Below are positions 7,741 through 16,590 of a DNA stretch of 42,662 bases, one piece after another. The position numbers and the translations under genes are program-made. The stretch is taken from assembly GCA_947259865.1 (NCBI GenBank), contig CAMYNZ010000004.1, positions 29,377-72,038 on the forward strand. The letters run 5' to 3'. Below the pieces are notes generated by a model, which had not been told where the DNA came from, did no database searches, and saw only the letters and a list, made by a program, of their open reading frames with translations. The first letter of the stretch is position 1; each line of letters opens with the position of its first letter. The stretch comes from an uncultured Desulfobacterales bacterium. GTDB taxonomy: Bacteria; Desulfobacterota; Desulfobacteria; Desulfobacterales; G020354645.

Positions 7741-8964
7741 CTATTTGAGGATCCGGGATATTCTGGACATGGCCTTTTGAACTTTTTCGAAATTGTTGAA
7801 GGCGCTGATTCGGATATACCCGTCTCCGCATTGCCCGAATCCGGTCCCCGGAGTGCACACCACGCCGGCTTTTTCGAGCAGTAAATCGAAAAACTCCCAG
7901 GAATCCGACTTGCAGTCCATCCAGATGTAGGGAGAGTTTTCCCCACCGATGCATTCAAATCCGAGCGCGGCAACTTCTTGGCGGATAAGGACGGCGTTTT
8001 TCATGTAATAGTCGGTCAGTTCCCGGCACTGTTTCCGGCCCTCAGCGCTGTAAACTGCCGCCGCCGCCCTCTGGACGGGGTAGGACACACCGTTAAATTT
8101 GGTGGTTTGACGCCGGAGCCAGAGGGGATGAAGCGGCTGCCGGGCGCCCTTGCCGGTGAACGCCTGACAGGCTTTGGGTATCACGGTAAAGGCACATCGT
8201 GTTCCCGTAAATCCTGCCGTTTTGGAAAAACTTCTAAATTCAATGGCAATTTGACGGGCCCCCTCAATTTCATAGATCGATTTCGGCAGGGAATCATCCC
8301 GCATAAAGGCCTCATAGGCCGCATCATACAGGATCAGGGCTTTGGCTTCATGCGCAAAATCCACCCAGGTCTTCAACTGGGCTTTGGTAATGGTTGCACC
8401 GGTAGGATTGTTGGGAAAACAAAGATATATCAGGTCAACGCTTTGCCGGGGCAAGTCTGGAATATAACCGTTTTCCCGGGTGCTTTCCAGGTAGATCATA
8501 TTTTCGTATCGATTGTTTTTAAAACCGCCGGTCCTGCCTGCCATAACGTTACTATCCAGGTACACGGGATAAACCGGATCGGGCAGGGCAACCCGTGTCC
8601 CGGCTGCAAATAATTCCTGGATATTGCCCGCATCGCATTTTGCGCCGTCACTGATAAAAATCTCATCCGGTGCAATATCGGCGCCCCTGGCCTGAAAATC
8701 ATTTTCGGCGATCTTTTGACGTAAAAATTCGTACCCTTGATCGGGGCCATATCCGCGAAAGGTGGTATCATCGGCCATTTCATCGACGGCATGGTGAAAG
8801 GCGTCGATACAGGCCCGGGGTAGACTCCGGGTGACATCGCCGATGCCCAGTTTGATGATTTCCATGTCTGGATTGGCGGATTGAAAGGCAGATACTTTTT
8901 TGGCAATGTCCGAAAACAACCATGACGCCTGGAGTTTGAGATAGTTTTCATTAACCCTGATCAT
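7741..8964 (-). CDS. dapL: LL-diaminopimelate aminotransferase
   Basis: DapL converts tetrahydrodipicolinate plus glutamate to LL-diaminopimelate in one PLP-dependent step, bypassing the succinylase route to lysine and peptidoglycan. The 407-residue product begins MIRVNENYLKLQASWLFSDI and has GIGDVTRSLP, SDGAKCDAGNIQ, FPNNPTGATIT and the PLP lysine in SFSKTAGFTG, all diagnostic of the DapL class of fold-type I aminotransferases. Length is normal. A clear RBS (CAGGAGTG) precedes the ATG. It heads a two-gene unit with the Sir2 gene. No lysine riboswitch is apparent in the AT-rich leader. Confidence 0.95.
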   Translation of the reverse strand: MIRVNENYLKLQASWLFSDIAKKVSAFQSANPDMEIIKLGIGDVTRSLPRACIDAFHHAVDEMADDTTFRGYGPDQGYEFLRQKIAENDFQARGADIAPDEIFISDGAKCDAGNIQELFAAGTRVALPDPVYPVYLDSNVMAGRTGGFKNNRYENMIYLESTRENGYIPDLPRQSVDLIYLCFPNNPTGATITKAQLKTWVDFAHEAKALILYDAAYEAFMRDDSLPKSIYEIEGARQIAIEFRSFSKTAGFTGTRCAFTVIPKACQAFTGKGARQPLHPLWLRRQTTKFNGVSYPVQRAAAAVYSAEGRKQCRELTDYYMKNAVLIRQEVAALGFECIGGENSPYIWMDCKSDSWEFFDLLLEKAGVVCTPGTGFGQCGDGYIRISAFNNFEKVQKAMSRISRILK

Positions 8965-9316
8965 AATTCACTCCTGTAAATCCTGTCTAATATATGTCCT
9001 GCCCGGTTGTGAGCAGCGAAATATAAAGCACAATTGAATAAAATTCACAAACAAATATTTGACCGCAAAACCTATTTTTCGACTGACAAATTATTGAAAT
9101 ATTGACATATTTTATAAAATTAATTAGTAAAACCAGTCAGACGGGTTTCAGGAGTGTCATCTTGGACGCAGACGCCGGCGATTTTCGCGGTTGCAGAAAC
9201 TAGAAGCTGTCTTAAAATAGCAGATCGCGTCCAATGGCCCCGCTGATGCGGGATTACATGTCTAATCTAAACAGATTAAGGTATGCATCAAGGCGTCCCG
9301 TGGGTTGAAAGCGGAG

Positions 9317-9338
9317 TCCGCCAACGCACTCTGGCGGA
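9317..9338. repeat. CGCCA-N8-TGGCG hairpin, copy 1
   Basis: A perfect 7-bp inverted repeat, TCCGCCA / TGGCGGA, with an 8-nt loop. A second copy lies at 9450-9471 and related ones near 37 kb. Confidence 0.75.
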
Positions 9339-9449
9339 TGAACGTAGTCGAAGCCACTCCCAGCGGTTTTAAACATCATGGTGTTTACTAAACCCCATAC
9401 AAGATGAACAGTGGGAGCGGCATCTTGCCGCGATTAATTAGCGGATCAA

Positions 9450-9471
9450 TCCGCCAAAGTACTGTGGCGGA
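9450..9471. repeat. CGCCA-N8-TGGCG hairpin, copy 2
   Basis: The same 7-bp stem TCCGCCA / TGGCGGA with a different 8-nt loop, 133 bp downstream of copy 1. Conserved stem and loop length with variable loop sequence suggest a dispersed palindromic repeat. Confidence 0.75.
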
Positions 9472-9526
9472 TAAATGCAATTATGAGATGGCTTCTTGTA
9501 AATAATAACGCTAGAGGGAGGAATCT

Positions 9527-10648
9527 ATGGGAAAACTGTTCGAAACGAGCATGATCAACGGCATGCAGCTTGCCAACCGGTTCGTACGTTCGGCCACATG
9601 GGAAGGTATGGCCGCTGAAGATGGAAACGTCACACCCAAACTGATTGAATGGATGACCGACCTCGCCAAAGGCGGGGTGGGGTTGATAATCAGCAGTCAT
9701 GCCTATGTCCGACAAGATGGACAGGCCAGCTCCTGGCAGCTTGGGGTCTACAGTGATGCGCTAATCCCGGGCCTGCTCGAGATGACCGATGCGGTTCATG
9801 ACAACGGCGGCAAGATGGTTTTACAACTGGCCCATGCCGGATTTTTTGCCAGCGCCAAACTGACAGGCCAAACCCCGCTGGCGGCTTCTGTGGTGGACGG
9901 TATCGCCAAATCTCCCCGCCGGGAGATGACCATCGCGGATATTCAGGAAGTTATCAACGCCTTTGCCCAGGCAGCCCTGCGCGCAAAAAACGCCGGCTTT
10001 GACGGTGTCCAGATCCACGCAGCCCACGGCTACCTGCTCAGTCAGTTTCTCTCGCCCATGTTCAATCAACGCGGGGATGAATATGGCGGCAAAATTCAAA
10101 ACCGGGCCAGAGCACTGATCGCCATCCTTGAAAATATCCGTGAGGCTGTCGGTAACGACTATCCAATTCTGGTTAAAATGAACTGCCAGGATTTCGTTGA
10201 AAATGGCCTGGGCCTGGCGGACGCCGTCAGGGTGGGCCAGATGTTGGCCGCCAATGGAATCGATGCCATCGAATTAAGCGGCGGTATCCTCACCAGCCGA
10301 AAATTAAGCCCCAGTCGCATGGGGATCAAATCGGAGGATAAAGAAGCCTATTTTCAAAACGAGGCCCGCGCCTTCAAGGAAAAGATTGATGTTGCCCTGA
10401 TCGTTGTCGGCGGTATGAGATCCTTTGCGGTAGCCGAACGCCTGGTAAATGAAGGCATTGCTGATTATATTTCCATGAGCCGTCCTTTTATCCGGGAACC
10501 CGACCTGATAAATCGCTGGAAGGCCGGCGACCTCCGTAAAGCCGCCTGTGTATCCGACAACCAGTGTTTTGGGCCGGGCATGCAAGGGGACGGGATTTAC
10601 TGCGTCACGGAGGAAAGAGAAAAACAAAAAGGGAAAGATTCAAAATAA
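9527..10648 (+). CDS. NADH:flavin oxidoreductase, Old Yellow Enzyme family
   Basis: This 373-residue FMN-binding TIM barrel begins MGKLFETSMINGMQLANRFV and shows the family motifs RSATWEGMA, QLAHAGFF, QIHAAHGYLLSQFLSP, RGDEYGG, and the FMN phosphate site VVGGMR. It ends with a cysteine-bearing tail (ACVSDNQCFGPG, then GIYC) without the additional Fe-S/FAD domains of 2,4-dienoyl-CoA reductases. Such enzymes reduce alpha,beta-unsaturated carbonyls or related compounds, but the natural substrate cannot be told. A strong RBS (GGGAGG) sits before the ATG. The next gene begins about 260 bp later beyond repeats, so it may be a separate unit. Confidence 0.92.
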   Translation: MGKLFETSMINGMQLANRFVRSATWEGMAAEDGNVTPKLIEWMTDLAKGGVGLIISSHAYVRQDGQASSWQLGVYSDALIPGLLEMTDAVHDNGGKMVLQLAHAGFFASAKLTGQTPLAASVVDGIAKSPRREMTIADIQEVINAFAQAALRAKNAGFDGVQIHAAHGYLLSQFLSPMFNQRGDEYGGKIQNRARALIAILENIREAVGNDYPILVKMNCQDFVENGLGLADAVRVGQMLAANGIDAIELSGGILTSRKLSPSRMGIKSEDKEAYFQNEARAFKEKIDVALIVVGGMRSFAVAERLVNEGIADYISMSRPFIREPDLINRWKAGDLRKAACVSDNQCFGPGMQGDGIYCVTEEREKQKGKDSK

Positions 10649-10673
10649 CTGGAGGGATTGGGAAAACACGTTT

Positions 10674-10797
10674 AACCGCAGAATATCGAATAATGAATAC
10701 TGAATGTCGAAGGAAAACTTCATTCTGCGGTTCGATATTCCTTGTTCGATATTCGATATTCAATCTGACAGGGCAAAAAAATTGCCCCGACCCCTGA
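10674..10797. repeat. AT-rich imperfect palindromic repeat plus GGGGTCGGGG end
   Basis: An 11-bp inverted repeat (AACCGCAGAAT at 10674-10684, ATTCTGCGGTT at 10722-10732) encloses AT-rich sequence. It is followed by tandem TTCGATATT-type units (10731-10762). Directly after is GGGCAAAAAAATTGCCCC (10771-10788), itself a hairpin, running into CGACCCCTGA, the same end sequence as the MITE at 3395. The area encodes nothing credible. Confidence 0.65.
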
Positions 10798-10907
10798 ACG
10801 GGTTGATTAATTGAATGTTGGGGAATGTTTTAAACGGGTCGCTGCAGGGTACGAGTCAATCATCAATCCCGCCTGGGCGGGATGCGAAGACCGGCATAAG
10901 TGAACCT

Positions 10908-11576
10908 ATGATAAAAATCCGGAGTCTACATAAATCCTATCTCACCGGCAACAATCGCCTCCACGTGCTGAAGGGAATTGATCTGGATGTTCGGCAGGGA
11001 GAAATGGTTTCGGTTATGGGGTCCTCGGGTTCGGGCAAATCAACTTTGTTGAATATTATCGGGATACTTGATTCTTATGATGACGGTGAATATCACCTCG
11101 ATGACATGTTGATAAAAAATGTGAGCGAAACCAAAGCCGCTTATTTGAGAAATAAAACTTTAGGCTTTGTATTTCAATCCTTTAATCTGATAGCCTTTAA
11201 AAACGCTATGGAAAACGTGGCCCTGCCCCTGTATTACCAGGGGGTGGGTCGTAAAAAACGAAATAAGATCGCGCTGGAATACCTGGATAAAATGGATATC
11301 CGCGAGTGGGCCGAACATCTGCCCGGGGAACTGTCCGGGGGCCAGCAGCAGCGGGTGGCGATTGCCCGGGCGATGGTCACCAATCCCAAGGTCCTTTTGG
11401 CCGATGAACCGACCGGTGCGCTGGACACAGAAACTTCATATGGTCTTATAGACCTGTTTAAAACCATCAACCAGACCGGAATAACCATCATTATTGTCAC
11501 CCATGAACACGATATCGCCGCCAGAACCGACCGGACGATTCGATTGAAAGACGGTATTATTGAAAACCACGAATAA
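10908..11576 (+). CDS. ABC transporter ATP-binding protein, MacB/LolD type
   Basis: The 222-residue ATPase carries Walker A GSSGSGKST, the Q-loop FVFQSFNLI, the ABC signature LSGGQQQRVAIARAM, Walker B VLLADEPTGALD and the H-loop VTHEHD. The LxxxGxALDTET pattern and length are typical of the LolD/MacB/FtsE group, which power FtsX-type permeases. I start at the ATG at 10908 (MIKIRSLHKSYLTG), because the upstream open stretch to 10815 is not conserved-looking. It is followed by two FtsX-type permeases and a membrane fusion protein, so it energises that exporter rather than an uptake system. Confidence 0.93.
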   Translation: MIKIRSLHKSYLTGNNRLHVLKGIDLDVRQGEMVSVMGSSGSGKSTLLNIIGILDSYDDGEYHLDDMLIKNVSETKAAYLRNKTLGFVFQSFNLIAFKNAMENVALPLYYQGVGRKKRNKIALEYLDKMDIREWAEHLPGELSGGQQQRVAIARAMVTNPKVLLADEPTGALDTETSYGLIDLFKTINQTGITIIIVTHEHDIAARTDRTIRLKDGIIENHE

Positions 11577-11662
11577 ACGGCACTATGACGTAATCTGTGT
11601 TCGTTAAAACGAAGAGAGTAAGGCCGCTCCCCGAATCCATGGCATAATAGCTCAGGCTAAAT

Positions 11663-12892
11663 ATGATTGTCGATATCGATAAATTTCAGGAAATCTACAC
11701 CACGATCCGCATGAATAAGTTAAGAACCTTTCTGACCGCCTTCAGCGTGGCCTGGGGGATATTCATGCTCATCATTTTACTGGGATCGGGTACGGGTATC
11801 GAGAAAGGGGTTAAAAACCTATTCGATGACGCCACCAATAGTATCTGGGTCCGCACGGGACAGACAAGTCTGGCCCATAAGGGCCTAAAGCCCGGCAGAC
11901 GCATAAAGTTTACCAATAATGATCACGAAGAAACAAAAAGGACTGTTAAGGGCATTGAATATATCACATCCAGATTTTACCGTTGGGGAAACAATAAAAT
12001 TACGTATAAAAATGAGTTCGGCGCATTTAACATCATTGCCTGTCACCCGGAGCATCAGTATCTGGAGGGGACCATCATCACAAAGGGCAGGCACATCAAT
12101 CAGATTGACATTGATCAATTTCGCAAAGCAGCCGTTATCGGAATAAAGGTAGAAGAGCTGCTCTTCAAGGATGAAAATCCTATCGGCAAATACATCAACA
12201 TCAATCGGGTTCCATTTCAGGTTATCGGGGTTTATACCGACAAAGAGGAACACTCCCTGGATCGTCTCTTTCTTCCCATTTCAACGGCCCAAAAAATCTT
12301 TAACGGTTCAAATCGTATCCATATGTTCGCATTCACCACCGGCGATGCTTCGGTCAAAGAGAGCCTGGCAATGGAATCGCAGGTGCGCAAACAACTGGCG
12401 GTGCGCCACAAATTTTCATTGGATGACGAAAGAGCCGTCAATATTTGGAACGGCGTAAAATTCTATCAAAAATTTATAAACCTGTTCAAAGGTATCCGGG
12501 TATTTGTGTGGATCATCGGAATCGGTACCATCGTTGCCGGCATCGTCGGTGTCAGTAATATTATGCTGATTGCCGTAAAAGAAAGAACAAAAGAAATTGG
12601 CATACGCAAAGCTCTGGGGGCCACGCCCGGGTCGATCGTCGTGTTGATATTACTGGAAGCCATCATTATCACTTCCATTTCGGGTTACTTTGGATTGGTG
12701 ACCGGGGTGGCTGTCATCGAGCTGGCGTCGAATTACCTGCCGCCAACCGATTTCTTTCAATACCCGGAAGTAAATTTCCAGGCAGCCATCGGGGCCATCG
12801 TACTGCTTGTCATTGCCGGATCGATAGCAGGCTTGATCCCCGCCCGGAAAGCGGCCAGCATAAAACCGGTTGACGCATTGCTGGAAGAATAG
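11663..12892 (+). CDS. MacB-like ABC permease 1
   Basis: The 409-residue protein has the MacB/FtsX layout: an N-terminal membrane helix (about 22-45, FLTAFSVAWGIFMLIILLGS), a large periplasmic MacB core domain (about 50-275), then three C-terminal helices containing VSNIMLIAVKERTKEIGIRKALGATPG, the FtsX signature. It ends ARKAASIKPVDALLEE. It lacks the N-terminal ATPase of true MacB, which is supplied by the gene upstream. It is a paralogue of the next gene, probably forming a heterodimer with it. Likely role: mechanotransmission export of a periplasmic substrate such as a lipid, peptide or siderophore-like compound. Confidence 0.92.
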   Translation: MIVDIDKFQEIYTTIRMNKLRTFLTAFSVAWGIFMLIILLGSGTGIEKGVKNLFDDATNSIWVRTGQTSLAHKGLKPGRRIKFTNNDHEETKRTVKGIEYITSRFYRWGNNKITYKNEFGAFNIIACHPEHQYLEGTIITKGRHINQIDIDQFRKAAVIGIKVEELLFKDENPIGKYININRVPFQVIGVYTDKEEHSLDRLFLPISTAQKIFNGSNRIHMFAFTTGDASVKESLAMESQVRKQLAVRHKFSLDDERAVNIWNGVKFYQKFINLFKGIRVFVWIIGIGTIVAGIVGVSNIMLIAVKERTKEIGIRKALGATPGSIVVLILLEAIIITSISGYFGLVTGVAVIELASNYLPPTDFFQYPEVNFQAAIGAIVLLVIAGSIAGLIPARKAASIKPVDALLEE

Positions 12893-12901
12893 AAATTACC
12901 C

Positions 12902-12938
12902 GGGTTCAGTGGTTCCGGGTTCAGGGTTCAAGGGTTAC
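12902..12938. repeat. GGGTTCAG direct repeats between the two permease genes
   Basis: The short spacer between the permease genes holds imperfect tandem copies of GGGTTCAG/GGGTTCAA with CCGGGTTCAG. No hairpin or promoter is evident. Confidence 0.5.
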
Positions 12939-12979
12939 AGTATCTAGCTTAGAACTGAAAGACGGACGAAAAAAGCTTT

Positions 12980-14245
12980 ATGATTATTGACAGGGACAAT
13001 TGGCAGGAAATTTGGAGCGCATTGAAAAAAAACCGGCTGCGGGCGGTCCTGACGGCGTTCGGGGTGTTCTGGGGTGTTTTTATGCTGATTATAATGCTGG
13101 GCACCGGCAACGGGCTGCATAACGGAGCCGTGAAGGATTTTGAAAAAGTGGCAACCAACAGTGTATATATCTGGCCGCGACAAACCACAGTTGCTTACAA
13201 AGGACTTCCGCGTGGCCGGCGCTTCCGATTCAACAATGATGACATTAAGACCCTGAAAGAGTCCATCCCCGAAATCGAATACGTTGCACCTCGCAATAAA
13301 CTGGGCGGTTATCGGGGGATAAACAATGTCAACCGCGGCCAGAAAAACGGTGCCTTTGGTGTTTTCGGTGATTATCCTGAAATCTACCACATAAAGCTGA
13401 TGGATATCACTCACGGCCGGTTCATGAACCCGCTGGATCTTAATGAGAAGCGCAAAATAGCGGTCATCGGCGCCCGGGTATATAAAATATTGTTTAACAA
13501 AGGAGAGGACCCCATCGGACAGTATATAAAAATACAGGGTGTTTATTTTAAGGTGATTGGTGTATTTAACAGCAAGGCGGTAGGAGATGAGGAAGAAGAA
13601 GAAAACCAGGTAATATTTATCCCCTTTACAACCTTTCAGCAAGCATTCAATGCCGGCAACCGTGTGCACTGGTTTTCAATAACGTCTGTGAAGGGGGTCC
13701 CGGTCTCATATGTAGAAAAAAAAGCCATGGCACTTCTGGCGGCGCGCCATCGGGTTGCTCCGGAGGATACCCTTGCTTTCGGCCACTGGAATACCGAAAA
13801 ACAATTTAATAAATTTGTCAGCTTGTTTATTGGCATTAGAGCATTGGTCTGGTTTGTGGGGACCATCACTTTAATGGCGGGCATTATTGGTGTGAGCAAC
13901 ATAATGCTGGTGGTCGTCAGGGAAAGGACCCGCGAAATTGGTATCCGCAGAGCCGTCGGCGCCACACCCTGGAATATCATCAATCACATCATCCTGGAAT
14001 CAATTTTATTAACCGCTTTTGCGGGTTACTTCGGACTGGTTGTCGGTGTCGCAATGCTGGAAACGGTTTCAAAAGGACTGGAATTTTTTGGCAGCCCCAC
14101 AGACATGTTTCTAAATCCGGGCGTTGATTTTCAGATTGCGGTAGTTGCTCTGATCATACTTGTTGTTTTCGGGATTTTGGCGGGTATGATTCCGGCCCAT
14201 CGCGCCATCAGCATTAAACCGGTGGATGCTATAAGGAACATATAA
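12980..14245 (+). CDS. MacB-like ABC permease 2
   Basis: A 421-residue paralogue of the preceding permease with the same topology: N-terminal helix (about 22-45), periplasmic MacB core, three C-terminal helices, and the FtsX signature VSNIMLVVVRERTREIGIRRAVGATPW. The tail AISIKPVDAIRNI parallels the end of permease 1. Sequence between the two differs in the periplasmic domain, where an acidic insert DEEEEENQ occurs near residue 200. Two different permeases served by one ATPase suggest a heterodimeric exporter. It is followed after 3 bp by the membrane fusion protein. Confidence 0.92.
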   Translation: MIIDRDNWQEIWSALKKNRLRAVLTAFGVFWGVFMLIIMLGTGNGLHNGAVKDFEKVATNSVYIWPRQTTVAYKGLPRGRRFRFNNDDIKTLKESIPEIEYVAPRNKLGGYRGINNVNRGQKNGAFGVFGDYPEIYHIKLMDITHGRFMNPLDLNEKRKIAVIGARVYKILFNKGEDPIGQYIKIQGVYFKVIGVFNSKAVGDEEEEENQVIFIPFTTFQQAFNAGNRVHWFSITSVKGVPVSYVEKKAMALLAARHRVAPEDTLAFGHWNTEKQFNKFVSLFIGIRALVWFVGTITLMAGIIGVSNIMLVVVRERTREIGIRRAVGATPWNIINHIILESILLTAFAGYFGLVVGVAMLETVSKGLEFFGSPTDMFLNPGVDFQIAVVALIILVVFGILAGMIPAHRAISIKPVDAIRNI

Positions 14246-14248
14246 AAA

Positions 14249-15334
14249 ATGAAACTGTTTTTTAAAATCCTGGGTCTTGTGTTAATTGTGGTTGTCTTTG
14301 CAGGTACGCTTGTCTTCTTATATCATAAATCCCAGGAAAAACCCGTGGTTTTTGAGACCCGCAGCCCGTTTGTCACCGATATCATTAAAAAGACTGTGGC
14401 TACCGGATCAATCGTGCCGCGTAAAGAAGTCGAGATAAAACCCCAGATATCGGGTATTCTCGAAGAAATCTTTGTGGAACCCGGTGATACAGTCAAAAAA
14501 AACGACCTGATTGCCAGAATCCGTGTTATTCCGAATATGATCAGCTTGAACAATGCTGAAGCACGCTTAAACCAGGCCCAGATAAATATGGAGGACACCA
14601 AGAGGGAACTCGAGCGGCGATTAATGTTATATAAAAAAAAGATCATATCCGCCTCAGAATACCAGGAATATGAGATGGCCTACAGTAGTGCCAGAGAGGA
14701 ACTGGATGCGGCCGCAAACAACCTGCAATTGATCAGAGAAGGGGTGACAAGAAATCCGGGTGAAGAGACCAACACGTTGATCCGATCAACCATCGACGGT
14801 ATGATTCTGGACATTCCGGTTAAAGAGGGCAGATCGGTAATTGAGACCAATAACTTTAACGAAGGAACAACCATCGCAGTTATAGCCGATATGATGGAAA
14901 TGATATTCGAAGGCAAAGTTGACGAATCCGAAGTCGGGAAAATAAAACCGGGTATGAATTTGATCCTCTCGGTGGGCGCCATCGAGAAGGAAACATTTGA
15001 GGCCAAGTTAGAATATATCTCACCCAAAGGGGTCGAGGAGGAAGGGGCTATTCAGTTTGAAATACGGGCCAAGTTGAATTTGAAAAAATCTCATTTCATC
15101 CGGTCCGGATACAGCGCCAATGCTGACATCGTTCTGGAAAAAAGAGACAATGTATTGGCCATACAGGAAAGTTTATTGCAGTTCGAAACGGACAAGGTAT
15201 TTGTGGAAGTTGAAAACGGAACCCAGCAATTTGAAAAAAGATATATTGAAGTCGGTGTATCGGATGGCATCCGGATTGAAATTGTCAACGGGTTGTCCAA
15301 AGACGATAAAGTAAAAGTATGGAACAAACCATGA
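14249..15334 (+). CDS. Membrane fusion protein (HlyD/MacA family)
   Basis: The 361-residue periplasmic adaptor has an N-terminal membrane anchor (about 7-26), a lipoyl-like half (KEVEIKPQISGILEEIFVEPGDTVKKND), a helical hairpin (about 95-165), a returning lipoyl half, a beta-barrel and a membrane-proximal domain ending IVNGLSKDDKVKVWNKP. This is the MacA/HlyD architecture linking an inner-membrane ABC exporter to an outer-membrane TolC-like channel. No TolC gene is in the window. It begins 3 bp after the permease stop and its stop overlaps the next gene's start (ATGA), so the operon is tightly coupled. Confidence 0.92.
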   Translation: MKLFFKILGLVLIVVVFAGTLVFLYHKSQEKPVVFETRSPFVTDIIKKTVATGSIVPRKEVEIKPQISGILEEIFVEPGDTVKKNDLIARIRVIPNMISLNNAEARLNQAQINMEDTKRELERRLMLYKKKIISASEYQEYEMAYSSAREELDAAANNLQLIREGVTRNPGEETNTLIRSTIDGMILDIPVKEGRSVIETNNFNEGTTIAVIADMMEMIFEGKVDESEVGKIKPGMNLILSVGAIEKETFEAKLEYISPKGVEEEGAIQFEIRAKLNLKKSHFIRSGYSANADIVLEKRDNVLAIQESLLQFETDKVFVEVENGTQQFEKRYIEVGVSDGIRIEIVNGLSKDDKVKVWNKP

Positions 15335-16488
15335 GTTATTTAACCAATTTTTGTTTTGAACTGCCGACAAAAATCGAATATGGCCCGGGCATATCCCAAA
15401 AACTTCCCGATTCGCTCTCTGATTTAAATGCCAAAAGAATATTGATCGTCAGCGATGAAGGCATTGGTCAGTGCGGTCTTCTTGATCCCATGGGGGATCA
15501 ACTGACAGCTGCCGGGGTAGATCACATAACGTTCGACGGGGTCGAAGCCAATCCCAAAGATTACAACGTACAGCAGGGCGCTCAAATAGCTGCTGATTTC
15601 AGGGCAGAATGTCTTGTAGCCGTGGGGGGCGGCAGCCCCATTGATTGCGCCAAAGCCATTGCAGTCGTGGCAACTCATGGCGGATCGGCAAGAGATTTCG
15701 AAGGACGCGGCAAGATAACCAGAGACACGATTCCTCTCGTTGCGATACCCACAACAGCGGGCAGCGGCAGTGAGGTTACCTTCAGCGCTGTTATTACCGA
15801 TTCCCGGGAGAAATTTAAATTCAGCATAAAAGCCACGAAAAATGCTCCCCGGGTCGCTTTAGCGGACCCTGAACTGACAACGACAATGCCGCCGGAACTG
15901 ACTGCTGCTACCGGAATGGACGCTCTCACCCACGCCATCGAGGCCTTTACCTGCAAGCCGGCGACACCCTTTTCAGACGCAGCCGCCCTGTATGCTGTGG
16001 AATTGATCACGCAGCATTTAAAAACAGCGGTCTTTGACGGTCAAAATATTGAGGCCAGGGCCGGTATGCTCATGGGAAGTATACTGGCAGCCATCGCATT
16101 CAGCCACTCGGATGTTGCTTCGGTCCACTGCATTGCCGAGGCACTTGGCGGGAAATACGATACGCCCCATGGTGTTTGTAATGCCGTGGTGTTACCGGCC
16201 ATTATGGAATATAATATGGCGTACTGCCGGGAAAAATACGCCCGGATCGCAACGGCCATGGGTTTGCAGTACAAGGGCGTTGAAGCGGGGGCGGAAAAAG
16301 CACTTGAAGCGGTTAACTACCTGGTGGGTGAAATCAATTTGCCCGATTTTAAAAGTTTCGGTATCAAAGAAAAGGATTTTGAAGAATTGGCACGAAATTC
16401 GGCTAATAACGGCAGCAACATCGATAACCCGCGGCCTATGGCAAAAGAAGATTACCTCAATGTCCTTCGGAAATTAAATTCCCGATAA
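15331..16488 (+). CDS. Iron-containing alcohol dehydrogenase
   Basis: The 385-residue product begins MSYLTNFCFELPTKIEYGPG and shows the group III Fe-ADH pattern: NAD-binding GGGSPIDCAKAIA, PTTAGSGSEVT, then metal ligands in GMDALTHAIEAF and HCIAEALGGKYDTPHGVCNAVVLP. The family interconverts alcohols and aldehydes with NAD(P)H and Fe2+. The start at 15331 overlaps the stop of the membrane fusion gene by ATGA; another in-frame ATG lies 12 bp upstream. Translational coupling to an exporter is unexpected. It could detoxify or make the exported compound, or simply be an operon passenger. Substrate unknown. Confidence 0.93.
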   Translation: MSYLTNFCFELPTKIEYGPGISQKLPDSLSDLNAKRILIVSDEGIGQCGLLDPMGDQLTAAGVDHITFDGVEANPKDYNVQQGAQIAADFRAECLVAVGGGSPIDCAKAIAVVATHGGSARDFEGRGKITRDTIPLVAIPTTAGSGSEVTFSAVITDSREKFKFSIKATKNAPRVALADPELTTTMPPELTAATGMDALTHAIEAFTCKPATPFSDAAALYAVELITQHLKTAVFDGQNIEARAGMLMGSILAAIAFSHSDVASVHCIAEALGGKYDTPHGVCNAVVLPAIMEYNMAYCREKYARIATAMGLQYKGVEAGAEKALEAVNYLVGEINLPDFKSFGIKEKDFEELARNSANNGSNIDNPRPMAKEDYLNVLRKLNSR

Positions 16489-16590
16489 TGGACCATTTGC
16501 GCGGATACACGATTTGTCCTCAGGTCAATCAGATGAGGCTTGAACTAAAAGGGATCGGGTCCGGCTTGCTCCCCGCAGGAGAGATTCACC

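Larger units (their letters stand above)
8965..9526. other. Intergenic region with dapL promoter and palindromic repeats
   Basis: About 560 bp without a convincing gene. The left 170 bp are very AT-rich and should carry the dapL promoter. The middle holds GC-rich repeat debris: two copies of a TCCGCCA-N8-TGGCGGA hairpin and a pair of partly inverted segments, CCACTCCCAGCG (about 9355) and CAGTGGGAGCGG (about 9409). Just before the oxidoreductase ATG is the RBS GAGGGAGG. Confidence 0.6.

Noticed and set aside
7704..7973. N-terminal extension of the Sir2 gene
   Set aside because: It overlaps the end of dapL in another frame; the family begins near MNQDLEKRIQ.
8965..9100. Lysine riboswitch in the dapL leader
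   Set aside because: No lysine-riboswitch pattern of conserved stems was recognisable; the region is AT-rich promoter-like DNA.
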